From an uncultured bacterium (GTDB lineage: Bacteria; Bacillota; Clostridia; Lachnospirales; Lachnospiraceae): a stretch of DNA of 56,308 nucleotides. The notes under the pieces are model-generated. The model did no database searches. It saw nothing but the letters and a program-made list of their open reading frames with translations, and had not been told where the DNA came from. The stretch spans positions 1 through 56,308 of the forward strand of contig CANSLJ010000027.1 in NCBI GenBank assembly GCA_947647735.1, in the 5' to 3' direction. The position numbers and the translations under genes are program-made. Positions 18,342 to 26,111 of the stretch are shown here, one piece after another; positions within the stretch are counted from its first letter, which is position 1, and each line of letters begins with the position of its first letter.

Positions 18342-19469
18342 ATGGCATACTATATTACCTACGGAGAATTTCAGTATCATTTAAAAGAATATTACCAGAG
18401 AACGGGAAACCGGATGCAGTTTCCGGAAATGACAACCTATCTTTATCGAAAGGGCCTTTTACTGGACGCACCCCCTTGGGAACATCCAGTAAATAAGATG
18501 TATGGACCTATGACGGATGAGGAATTTGACAAGGTTATAGATTCTTTCGTGCTGTCCCTGACACCGAATACTCCTGTCACTTCGGCTGTCAACGAGACAG
18601 ATATTATTCCACAGGCCAGGGATGTTTATGTGATCTGGCATCCCAGGTACACCCGTCCCAGCACGCATACCCACAATTATTTTGAAGTGGATTTCGTCGC
18701 TTCCGGACAGTGCTCCTTTGTATTTGAAAATGAGGAAAGAATCCTAAAGACTGGCGAGTTATGTATTGTTGCGCCTTATTCCAAACATGATCTAACCATC
18801 AATGATGACGAAACTACCGTCTTTTGTATTATGATCCGGAAAAGCACTTTCAATACGACATTTTTCTCCCTGATGTCGCAGAAGAATCTGCTTTCCTATT
18901 TCTTTCGGACAATCCTGCATGGAGATTCCCATGCGAATTATTTATTATTTTATTCCGAGGATGTTGTCTGGCTGAAAAATATCATCAGGAACGCGATAGC
19001 TGAATGCCACAAGGGAGACGACCTTAGCAACAACAACTGTATCAGTTGGATTCATCTCTTTTTCTCGCAATTAATCCGCGACTACAGCAAGACCGTTCAA
19101 TTTTATAACTACCAGATGGGAACTGATTTTTCCCTGGTTCTCCAGTATATCCAGCATAATTACCGGACACTGACGCTGGCCTCTCTTGCAGAATTCTTTC
19201 ATTACAGTGAGGCATACTTAAGCACACTGATTAGACAGAACACAGGCTGCAGCTTCACCTTCCTTGTGAAACAGCTTAGAATGGCAGACGCCGTCTCTTA
19301 TCTGACCAATACACAGATGAAAATCGGGGAGATTGCCGAAAATGTCGGCTATAATTCTGCGGACCATTTTTCGAGAGTATTTCGCACAACGTATCAGATG
19401 TCACCACAGGAGTACCGAAAAACGCATCAGGCGCTGGATGAATCGTTTACACCGTTTGCGGAGATTTAA
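18342..19469 (+). CDS. AraC-family transcriptional regulator
   Basis: A 375-residue regulator with a long N-terminal extension (about 100 residues), a cupin-like sensing domain (STHTHNYFEVDFVASG near residue 110; GELCIVAPYSKHDL) and a C-terminal AraC double HTH (about 270-375) ending VGYNSADHFSRVFRTTYQMSPQEYRK. It resembles the regulators at 36976 and 43062 in layout, which suggests paralogy. It is transcribed away from the glycosyltransferase/glgA/GH78 run and towards the end of the MBL/GH43/GPH run, and could control either. GAGGG lies 7 bases before the ATG, under a hairpin. Confidence 0.85.
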   Translation: MAYYITYGEFQYHLKEYYQRTGNRMQFPEMTTYLYRKGLLLDAPPWEHPVNKMYGPMTDEEFDKVIDSFVLSLTPNTPVTSAVNETDIIPQARDVYVIWHPRYTRPSTHTHNYFEVDFVASGQCSFVFENEERILKTGELCIVAPYSKHDLTINDDETTVFCIMIRKSTFNTTFFSLMSQKNLLSYFFRTILHGDSHANYLLFYSEDVVWLKNIIRNAIAECHKGDDLSNNNCISWIHLFFSQLIRDYSKTVQFYNYQMGTDFSLVLQYIQHNYRTLTLASLAEFFHYSEAYLSTLIRQNTGCSFTFLVKQLRMADAVSYLTNTQMKIGEIAENVGYNSADHFSRVFRTTYQMSPQEYRKTHQALDESFTPFAEI

Positions 19470-19490
19470 ATTATGTGTACAAGCATGCGT

Positions 19491-19540
19491 TCATCTATCA
19501 GGAAATCAGCCTCGAAAGCAGATAATCCCCTGATAGATGA
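19491..19540. terminator. hairpin between convergent genes
   Basis: Perfect 12-base arms TCATCTATCAGG and CCTGATAGATGA enclose a 26-base loop. It lies between the stop codons of the convergent AraC (plus) and MBL-fold (minus) genes. No clear T-run follows on either strand, so termination is inferred from position and stem strength only. Confidence 0.4.
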
Positions 19541-19557
19541 TATCCTGTCTCAATTGG

Positions 19558-20412
19558 TCAATTCCCTGTGCCATACACTGTCATCAAAAGATCTTTATTG
19601 ATGATAATGCTGCCGTGTTTCCAGCGTACTCTGCACAAATCCGGGGCTTTCGGATCCATTTCCAGATAGGGATGATTCAGCCTGTTTTCAATATTTGCTG
19701 TCCCGTCAAATATGTGCTCCACAAGTTCAATATATTCATCCAGATAACTTTTTGCTATCGGAAATCCATTGTGGTTCGGAAGCAGATAGTCATACTCTCC
19801 TGACAAATCTTTCATTTTCTGCGTATTGCTCCTAAAATTCAAAAGCCGTTCTTTCACATCATAGGGGGCCTTGGGATTTCCTGAATTGTCAAATAACAGC
19901 ACCTGCGCCGATTCCATCTCATCTCCGCAGAACAACATCCTATGTCCCCTGTCAAGATAGAAAAGGCTGCTATTGCAATGCGCAGGCTGTACTCCAAGCA
20001 CTTCAACAGTACGGCTTCCAAGTTCAATCCGAAATCCCTCGTCCACAAAAATTTTATCATAGTCAGAATGCGGCAAGGCATTCAGGTCAAAAGGCACCAT
20101 GCCCTTTCCATAGACTGACAGCGCATCAAGTTCTGCACCTTTACTCATATAAACCGTCTCAAACTCCCCGTTTCCGGCTGCATGATCCGGATGGAAATGC
20201 GTGTTTGCCACAATCACCGGCTTGTTCGTCAGTGTTTCCACAAATGCCCTGAGATTTCCCACTCCATACCCGGTATCAATCAGAAGCGCACGCTCGTCGC
20301 CTTCTAGCAGATACATGTTTTCGCTCCCATTCATAAAATTTATAAACCATGTCGCATCATCCGCTTTCCACGCTGTATAGTTTCCGAATATTTGTTCTAA
20401 TGTTGGCTCCAT
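19558..20412 (-). CDS. MBL-fold metallo-hydrolase
   Basis: About 284 residues with the metallo-beta-lactamase fold: ALLIDTGYG, then the zinc motif NTHFHPDHAAGN (H-x-H-x-D-H) near residue 90, a His after GVQPAHCNSS, the bridging Asp in LFCGDEM, and PNHNGFPI towards the end. These hydrolases act on esters, lactones, thioesters or phosphodiesters, so the substrate is open. It is the last gene of the GH/GPH run. GGAGGG lies 6 bases before the ATG at 20412; the in-frame ATG at 20424 overlaps this ribosome site and is rejected. A role in opening lactone or ester groups on plant aglycones is only a guess from context. Confidence 0.82.
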   Translation of the reverse strand: MEPTLEQIFGNYTAWKADDATWFINFMNGSENMYLLEGDERALLIDTGYGVGNLRAFVETLTNKPVIVANTHFHPDHAAGNGEFETVYMSKGAELDALSVYGKGMVPFDLNALPHSDYDKIFVDEGFRIELGSRTVEVLGVQPAHCNSSLFYLDRGHRMLFCGDEMESAQVLLFDNSGNPKAPYDVKERLLNFRSNTQKMKDLSGEYDYLLPNHNGFPIAKSYLDEYIELVEHIFDGTANIENRLNHPYLEMDPKAPDLCRVRWKHGSIIINKDLLMTVYGTGN

Positions 20413-20454
20413 AGTTCCCTCCATGATTCTTCTTTACCAAATCTCTAACATGTG

Positions 20455-20552
20455 AGAAAATGCCCACCCTTTGGGACTTTTCTTACAAACACTCCCATTT
20501 ACCCGTTTTACGAGGTGTAAAATCAAGGTGAAGAAACCTCTGATTTTACACC
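20455..20552. other. two intercistronic hairpins between GH43 and MBL genes
   Basis: The first has perfect 12-base arms GGTGTAAAATCA (20514-20525) and TGATTTTACACC (20541-20552), starting 8 bases after the GH43 stop. The second pairs AGAAAATGCCCA (20455-20466) with TGGGACTTTTCT (20472-20483) with one mismatch. Neither has a following T-run on the minus strand, so they look like processing or stability elements inside the transcript rather than terminators. The second resembles the GGGCATTCTC hairpin at 26020-26045. Confidence 0.45.
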
Positions 20553-20559
20553 ATTCATT

Positions 20560-22044
20560 TTATACAATCCCGATTGCGGCAAAATCCACTATCCCTTCTG
20601 TCACTTTCACATAGACACTATGGACGCCTGTTGTCTGCTTTAATTTTTCTGACCTTTCTTCCCATTCGGCGGAGTCCACGGTCATGGAAGACACCTCCTC
20701 ACCGTCTAACGAGTCAAGCAGCACCTGTACCTTCCCAGTTCCCCGGAGTTCTAGCGCGATCTCTTTCTCATCCCCATCAAAAGCAAAATACTTGAATCCT
20801 GCCACCGCACCCTCCCTGAGATTTGTAATATACGGCTTGAACCCTTTTTCATAATCAGTATTCTCTTCCTCTGTGATATAGGGCATCTCTGTCGGAAGTT
20901 TAGGAAACATTTCACCTGGAGCCGGTTCTACCACATGCCCGACAGCGCTGCGGTCTTTCTCTGTGAGATGGCATGCGATATAAGACTGATATGTATTCTT
21001 TGCAGGAAGCGGTCCGCCATTGAGCCCACAGCTTGTGATCTCAATCTGCGAAATCGTCCCGTCCTCTGCAATCTGCACTCTATCTGCACATCCCTGTCTG
21101 GAAAATCCAGTGCCGTGGGTCTGGCGATGCCAGAAAATATATACTTCTCCGTTAATTTCCGCAAGTCCACCATGGTTATTGCCTGTATAATTCACAGCAA
21201 GCTCATTGCCCTGATACCCCAGATCGCCATTTGATACAATCACCCCCTGATATGTAAAGGGTCCTTCCGGAGTCCTTGCCATCCCATAGCAGAGTTCATG
21301 ACCCTGCAGACTGGAATACACAAAATAATACCAGTCACCAATCCTTCGAATACTGGATGCTTCAAAGAATGGGTGTTCTTCATATCCCGTTCCTTTGGCA
21401 GTGTCTATACCATTGGCCACACATACCGGATCACTAATAATCGTATGCATATCATCTGCAAGCCGCACCATCATTGCACCTGGAAAAATAATGTTTTCCA
21501 TTCCCGGAAAGCGGAATTTCGGTGCGAATCCGTAGTATAGATAATTACCGCTCTCCTCACTTAAAATCGCGGGGTCAAACCATCTGCCCACATTTGGGAT
21601 CGCTCCTTTCGCAGTCCTGACATAATCCAAAAATTCATAAGGGCCTGCCGGAGTGTCGCTGACAGCCACAGAGATCACATTGGTAAAGTCAAGGGAATAA
21701 TACAGATAATATCTGCCGTCCGGTCCCTTGGCGACATCCGGCGCATACAGTAAATGCGGATTCTCTGGTGTTCCTGACGGCATATCGATCACCGGAAGTT
21801 CTCCCTCATAGGGCGCTCCATTGAGCGGGTCCTGATCCTTGCGATAGCTGACTCCCTCACACCGCCAGTTGCCAATATCGTCGACCGACGCGCTCCACAC
21901 AACATAGTCTCCCTCGCAGAATGATACGCCATTTCTGCTGTCATGACTGCCATATAGATAAACTCTCCCATCAAACACATGCGGTTCGCCATCCGGCACA
22001 AATTCCCATGATGGAAGGTATGGATTCAATCCTAATGCTTTCAT
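20560..22044 (-). CDS. GH43-family glycosidase with C-terminal beta-sandwich
   Basis: About 494 residues, leaderless. The propeller domain (about 1-330) has GEPHVFDGRVYLYGSHD near residue 20, YAPDVAKGPDGRYYLYYSLD, WFDPAILSEESGNYLYYG and PFFEASSIRRIGDWYYFVYSS; the Glu in FEASS is the likely general acid. Residues about 400-494 form a beta-rich domain resembling CBM6-like modules. GH43 members release L-arabinofuranose or D-xylose. AGGAG precedes ATG 22044, so the ATG at 22083 is rejected. It is 174 bases downstream of the GPH symporter gene with hairpin and motif sequences between, so it may have its own promoter. Confidence 0.85.
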   Translation of the reverse strand: MKALGLNPYLPSWEFVPDGEPHVFDGRVYLYGSHDSRNGVSFCEGDYVVWSASVDDIGNWRCEGVSYRKDQDPLNGAPYEGELPVIDMPSGTPENPHLLYAPDVAKGPDGRYYLYYSLDFTNVISVAVSDTPAGPYEFLDYVRTAKGAIPNVGRWFDPAILSEESGNYLYYGFAPKFRFPGMENIIFPGAMMVRLADDMHTIISDPVCVANGIDTAKGTGYEEHPFFEASSIRRIGDWYYFVYSSLQGHELCYGMARTPEGPFTYQGVIVSNGDLGYQGNELAVNYTGNNHGGLAEINGEVYIFWHRQTHGTGFSRQGCADRVQIAEDGTISQIEITSCGLNGGPLPAKNTYQSYIACHLTEKDRSAVGHVVEPAPGEMFPKLPTEMPYITEEENTDYEKGFKPYITNLREGAVAGFKYFAFDGDEKEIALELRGTGKVQVLLDSLDGEEVSSMTVDSAEWEERSEKLKQTTGVHSVYVKVTEGIVDFAAIGIV

Positions 22045-22108
22045 AAACAACCTCTCCTTTCTTCTATTTCTTACACAAATCAAATAAGTTATAACCCGTC
22101 AACCTTTG

Positions 22109-22171
22109 CTGACATATTTTTTCTGGGTACCTATATACATAAGAAGAGGAAAGCTATTGATAACTTTCCTC
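22109..22171 (-). promoter_or_regulatory. motif and hairpin between GPH and GH43 genes
   Basis: Read on the minus strand, a GAGGAAAG/CTTTCCTC stem (22171-22164 with 22153-22146) follows the symporter gene and leads into a moderately T-rich stretch, a possible weak terminator. Thirty bases further on is AAAAAATATGTCAG (forward CTGACAT at 22109-22115), a one-base variant of the ATGTCGG motif, about 65 bases upstream of the GH43 start. It is followed by TTGACGGGTTATAAC. Confidence 0.4.
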
Positions 22172-22218
22172 CGCTCATGCTCAAATATTATCTATCGCAA
22201 ACATATATTTGCACTCCT

Positions 22219-23670
22219 TTAGTTCATATCCGCTTTCATCTTCGCCTTCATCTCAGCAATTTCTGGGAAATACTTCTTTAACGGATAGAACAACATGATA
22301 ACAAGAATCACGACAGAAACAAGTGCTGGAATCATAAAACGAATCATATTTGTTCCCATGATTGCGGTGTCGGATTGTCCAAGGGGGCCTAACTGTGCAT
22401 TAAATCCACAAATCGCAAGGATTGCCAGCATACCCGAATTGGTGATCGTGTTCCCACACTTCTGGGCAAATCCCTTTACAGAAGATACAATACCATTGAG
22501 CTGTTTGCCTTCTTTTAGCATGATAAAATCAATGGTGTCATTTACAAGAACGTTCACCAATGCATTGACCATAGCGCCAACTGCTGTTGCGATAAATGAC
22601 AAAATACAGCAATACATAAAATTCAATTTTCCTGTAAAGAACAACAGCAAATAGCAGGCAATCGTCAGAATCTGCGATATAATAATTGCCTTATACCCTG
22701 TCTTGAACTTCTTTAAAAAGATTGGCATCAATACCATCATGGAAATCAATGCGCCGACAGAGATAAATCCCATATAAGTAGAAATTGTACCGCCAATTGT
22801 ACCGCCAATATATGCTCCTGCTCCTGCCTCATCCAACTCTGCCAGTTTCGCCATATCCAACCGGCCCGGCGCCAGAATATACTGTGCATAGTATACGGAT
22901 GAGGAGAACATGAAGCCGTAAGAGACAGCTGCCAGACACCAGCAAACCATAACCGGCCAGATTTCTTTATGACGGAATACATATACCAATTGTTTCAGTC
23001 CACCATTTTCATCCTTTGGCGCAACATATTTCTCCTCTGAGGTCTTGTACAATCCCCAGAAAGACACACATGCAAATATTGCATAGAAAACCATAATGTT
23101 ACGGTAGCTGCCAAAAATCTTAACCAACTGTGTCGAGAAAGTGGATGCAATTGTGAATGCCAGCGCACATACACCAGCGCCCTTAGCAATGATATCATTG
23201 CGTTCTTCGTCATCCAGCGTCATGGCAGGGAGAATCGCCATCTGCGGCATTGTGTAGGCTGTCACGCACATACCATACACCATATATGTAATGCAGACGT
23301 ACACGCATTTTGCCATTGCACTCCCCTGGATAAATCCAGGATTGCTGAACAGCAGGAACATATCCACAAGCAGGAAAATCGGGGTAAATAAAAACCATGT
23401 CCGGTAACGTCCCCACTTTGGATTGCAGGAATCACAGATCACGCCCATGAGCGGATCGTTGATTGCATCCCACAAAGAACAGATTAATAAAATTACTGAT
23501 AATTGTGCGGCAGTAATGCCGATCTCTTCCTGTACATACAGGGAGAAGTAAGTGGCAATGGTAGCGGCGATCGCCATCGCTGTGCCATTGAGTGACGTTG
23601 CATGAAACCATACAAATGATTTGCTGAGTTTGCCTTCCTTACCTGGTTGTTTCGTAAGTTGATTCGCCAT
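22219..23670 (-). CDS. GPH-family glycoside:cation symporter (MFS)
   Basis: A 483-residue membrane protein with about 12 hydrophobic helices and the glycoside-pentoside-hexuronide symporter signatures: SLWDAINDPLMGVICDSCNPKWGRYR near residues 65-90 and the cytoplasmic loop between helices 6 and 7 with charged residues (TSEEKYVAPKDENGG). The family imports galactosides, xylosides, glucuronides and similar small glycosides with H+ or Na+. It is the only sugar importer in the window, so it is the best candidate for bringing in the glycosides cut by the leaderless GH78/GH3/GH2 enzymes. AAGGAG precedes the ATG. A 133-base gap upstream carries the regulatory motif and a palindrome. Confidence 0.9.
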   Translation of the reverse strand: MANQLTKQPGKEGKLSKSFVWFHATSLNGTAMAIAATIATYFSLYVQEEIGITAAQLSVILLICSLWDAINDPLMGVICDSCNPKWGRYRTWFLFTPIFLLVDMFLLFSNPGFIQGSAMAKCVYVCITYMVYGMCVTAYTMPQMAILPAMTLDDEERNDIIAKGAGVCALAFTIASTFSTQLVKIFGSYRNIMVFYAIFACVSFWGLYKTSEEKYVAPKDENGGLKQLVYVFRHKEIWPVMVCWCLAAVSYGFMFSSSVYYAQYILAPGRLDMAKLAELDEAGAGAYIGGTIGGTISTYMGFISVGALISMMVLMPIFLKKFKTGYKAIIISQILTIACYLLLFFTGKLNFMYCCILSFIATAVGAMVNALVNVLVNDTIDFIMLKEGKQLNGIVSSVKGFAQKCGNTITNSGMLAILAICGFNAQLGPLGQSDTAIMGTNMIRFMIPALVSVVILVIMLFYPLKKYFPEIAEMKAKMKADMN

Positions 23671-23693
23671 ATTTCTCGCTCCTTTTCATTTAT

Positions 23694-23722
23694 TAGGAAC
23701 TGTAGTTTTCATGCAGTTCCTT
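23694..23722. repeat. short palindrome TAGGAACTG...CAGTTCCTTA
   Basis: Arms AGGAACTG (23695-23702) and CAGTTCCT (23714-23721) flank 11 bases, 24 bases upstream of the symporter start. The arms equal the tips of the larger repeats at 35888-35924 and 50597-50756, so this could be a much reduced copy or an unrelated hairpin. Upstream at 23792-23798 is one copy of CCGACAT, about 125 bases before the symporter start. Confidence 0.4.
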
Positions 23723-23803
23723 ATTAACTATCTGTTATCCTAATTCTAACTTAGAAGCAATCCGCAAACCATGTTATATCTTTCTATAAATCCGACATTT
23801 TTT

Positions 23804-25972
23804 TCACCGTAATAAGATCTCTTTTTCAAGGGTATCCCTCACATTACCACCGACAAATACGTTCAGCTTTCCCTCATACAATATCCAGTTCATGTCCCAG
23901 TCATAATATCCAAGGCTGTCATACGCGATCTCTAACACGACCTGTTTTGCCTCGCCGGGTTTCAGCGAAGTTTTTGCAAAGGCTTTTAGCTCCCGCACCG
24001 GGCGCACGCGCTTTGCGCATGGCATCTGTACATAACACTGTGTGATTTCTTCTCCGGCTCTTTTTCCGACATTGCGGACTGTGACACGCACCAGAAGACC
24101 ATCCTTTCCTTTTTCCAGTTCAAGGTCTTCGTATGCAAAGTTCGTGTAAGATAATCCATATCCAAACGGGTATAACGGTTCTGCCGGGGCATCCAGATAC
24201 TTTGAAGTAAATTTGGACTTTCCGCCAGGTCTTCCGGTATTTGGATGCGCATAGTACATCGGACACTGTCCGGTCGCTGTGGGAAATGTCGTTGTAAGCT
24301 TGGCGGAGGGATTTGTGATGCCATAAAGCACATGCATGATTGCACTTCCGGCATAAATGCCAGGATGCCATGCCTCAACAATGGCAGGCACTGTCTGGTC
24401 AAGCTCTGGGATCGCAAGCGGCCTTCCATTAAACAAGACAGCCACCACAGGTTTCCCTGTTGCACACAGCGCCCTGACAAGCTCCATATCCTTCGGTTTT
24501 AATGTGATAGCTGCCCGGCTCGCAGCCTCCCCGCTCTCTTCCTTCATCTCGCCAATTGCCGCAATCAATACATCGGACACCGCCGCTATTTTTGACAGAT
24601 CCGTTCCATCTGCACTATAATAGTATTGAACGTTATTTGTCTCCAACGCATCTACGATACTGATGCAGTCCTCGGGTCTGGCGCCAATCGCCCATGCGCC
24701 TGTCATCTGTCCCCGGTCTGCGGCCAGCGCGCCAAAAATCCCAAGTTTCGTTCCCGGTTTCAACGGAAGAACATTGCCTTCATTTTTTAACAGCACGACA
24801 GACTTCTCCGCAGCCTCCAGCGCAACCGTCCGATATTCCAATTTCAGCATTGTATTCTGTTCTCTTGTCTCATTGGTCTGATAAGGATGTTCAAATAATC
24901 CCAGCTCAAATTTGATCCGAAGAACATTATCAACCGCTTCATCCAGAACATTCTCTGCGACCTCGCCGCTCTCAATCAGTTCTTTTAAATGTGCAATATA
25001 CGAGTTGGACGACATATCCATATTCATTCCGGCAAGAATAGCCTGTCTTGCGGCATCCTTTTTGTCCTCCGCAATGCCGTGGCTGACGCATTCTGCTATA
25101 GCATTGGAATCACTTACTACCAGACCGTCAAACCCCCATTTTTTGCGCAGAATATCGCGCAGCAGCCATGCATTCACGGAGCAGGGCACTCCATTGATGT
25201 CGTTAAATGCGGGCATGACTGCCCTTGCACCTGCATCGATACAGGCTTTGTAGGGCGGCAGATACTCCTCCCACAGTCTCTGCATGGACAGATCGACTCT
25301 GTTGTAATCTCTCCCTGCCTCCCCTGCGCCATATGCCGCCAGATGCTTCACACAGGCCGCCATGCTGTCTTCTTTTGCAAGGTTCTCTCCCTGGAACCCT
25401 TTTACCTTTGCCGCGCCGTACACACTGTTTAGGAGCACGTCTTCTCCTGCGCCCTCGCTGACACGTCCCCATCTGGCGTCCTTTGCCACGTCCACCATCG
25501 GTGCAAATGTCATATGCACGCCTGCGGCTGTCGCCTCCTCCGCGGCCACTCTTGCCGTTTTCTCCCAGAGTGTTGGATCCCATGCACAGCTCTCTGCAAG
25601 CGGAATCGGCGTCACGGTGCGAAAGCCGTGAATCACATCATATCCAAACAATAGCGGAATACCAAGGCGGGTCTCCTCCACCGCTATTTTCTGCAGTTTG
25701 TTTACTGTCGCAGCATCTCCAATTCCATTGTAAGAACCAATTTTCCCGGCCCTTAGGTCCTCCTCGTGGAAGTCCTGTTCTGCAGTGCCCATCAGCCGCT
25801 CGAACTCCTCCTTGGTAATTCTCCCATCAAACATCATATCCAGAAGTTCTTCGAAACTGACCTCAAAAGCCCCCACTAAGGAAGGCCCGCACTGCTGGAG
25901 CTGTCCTATCTTCTCCTCAAGTGTCATCTTCTTTCGAAATTCCTGAATCTGATTTTCATAATCTTTTTTCAT
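23804..25972 (-). CDS. beta-glucosidase-type glycosidase, GH3
   Basis: About 722 residues, leaderless. Domain order: GH3 TIM-like barrel with GIPLLFGYDVIHGFRT near residue 95 and the nucleophile region GFDGLVVSDSNAIAE near 284, then the alpha/beta sandwich (SVVLLKNEGNVLPLKPG near 385) and a C-terminal FN3-like domain (VTVRNVGKRAGEEITQCYVQ). It resembles BglX-type enzymes, which remove terminal beta-glucosyl (sometimes xylosyl or arabinosyl) units. In context it would trim glucose after rhamnose removal, as from rutinosides. The start at 25972 follows GGAGG with 5-base spacing; ATG 25984 overlaps that ribosome site. It is preceded by three hairpins. Confidence 0.9.
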   Translation of the reverse strand: MKKDYENQIQEFRKKMTLEEKIGQLQQCGPSLVGAFEVSFEELLDMMFDGRITKEEFERLMGTAEQDFHEEDLRAGKIGSYNGIGDAATVNKLQKIAVEETRLGIPLLFGYDVIHGFRTVTPIPLAESCAWDPTLWEKTARVAAEEATAAGVHMTFAPMVDVAKDARWGRVSEGAGEDVLLNSVYGAAKVKGFQGENLAKEDSMAACVKHLAAYGAGEAGRDYNRVDLSMQRLWEEYLPPYKACIDAGARAVMPAFNDINGVPCSVNAWLLRDILRKKWGFDGLVVSDSNAIAECVSHGIAEDKKDAARQAILAGMNMDMSSNSYIAHLKELIESGEVAENVLDEAVDNVLRIKFELGLFEHPYQTNETREQNTMLKLEYRTVALEAAEKSVVLLKNEGNVLPLKPGTKLGIFGALAADRGQMTGAWAIGARPEDCISIVDALETNNVQYYYSADGTDLSKIAAVSDVLIAAIGEMKEESGEAASRAAITLKPKDMELVRALCATGKPVVAVLFNGRPLAIPELDQTVPAIVEAWHPGIYAGSAIMHVLYGITNPSAKLTTTFPTATGQCPMYYAHPNTGRPGGKSKFTSKYLDAPAEPLYPFGYGLSYTNFAYEDLELEKGKDGLLVRVTVRNVGKRAGEEITQCYVQMPCAKRVRPVRELKAFAKTSLKPGEAKQVVLEIAYDSLGYYDWDMNWILYEGKLNVFVGGNVRDTLEKEILLR

Positions 25973-25984
25973 GCTAACCTCCAT

Positions 25985-26111
25985 GATTCCGCGCTGCGGA
26001 ATCTCAAATCAATGCGGAGAACGCCCGTACTTTGGGCATTCTCTTGTGTGAGACTTAGAACTTCTTCACGAAGCAGCCTTTGCTGCGAGTGATTAGAAGT
26101 TCTTCTCACAC
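25985..26111. other. three consecutive hairpins between GH78 and GH3
   Basis: On the minus strand come, in order: a long imperfect stem joining 26111-26104 to 26053-26046 with inner arms AGAACTTCT/AGAAGTTCT and GCAGC/GCTGC, which begins inside the last codons of the GH78 gene; then a GGGCATTCTC-type stem at about 26020-26045; then GATTCCGC-GCT-GCGGAATC (25985-26003), which ends directly at the GGAGG of the GH3 gene. None has a T-run. Together they fill the whole gap. Confidence 0.55.
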
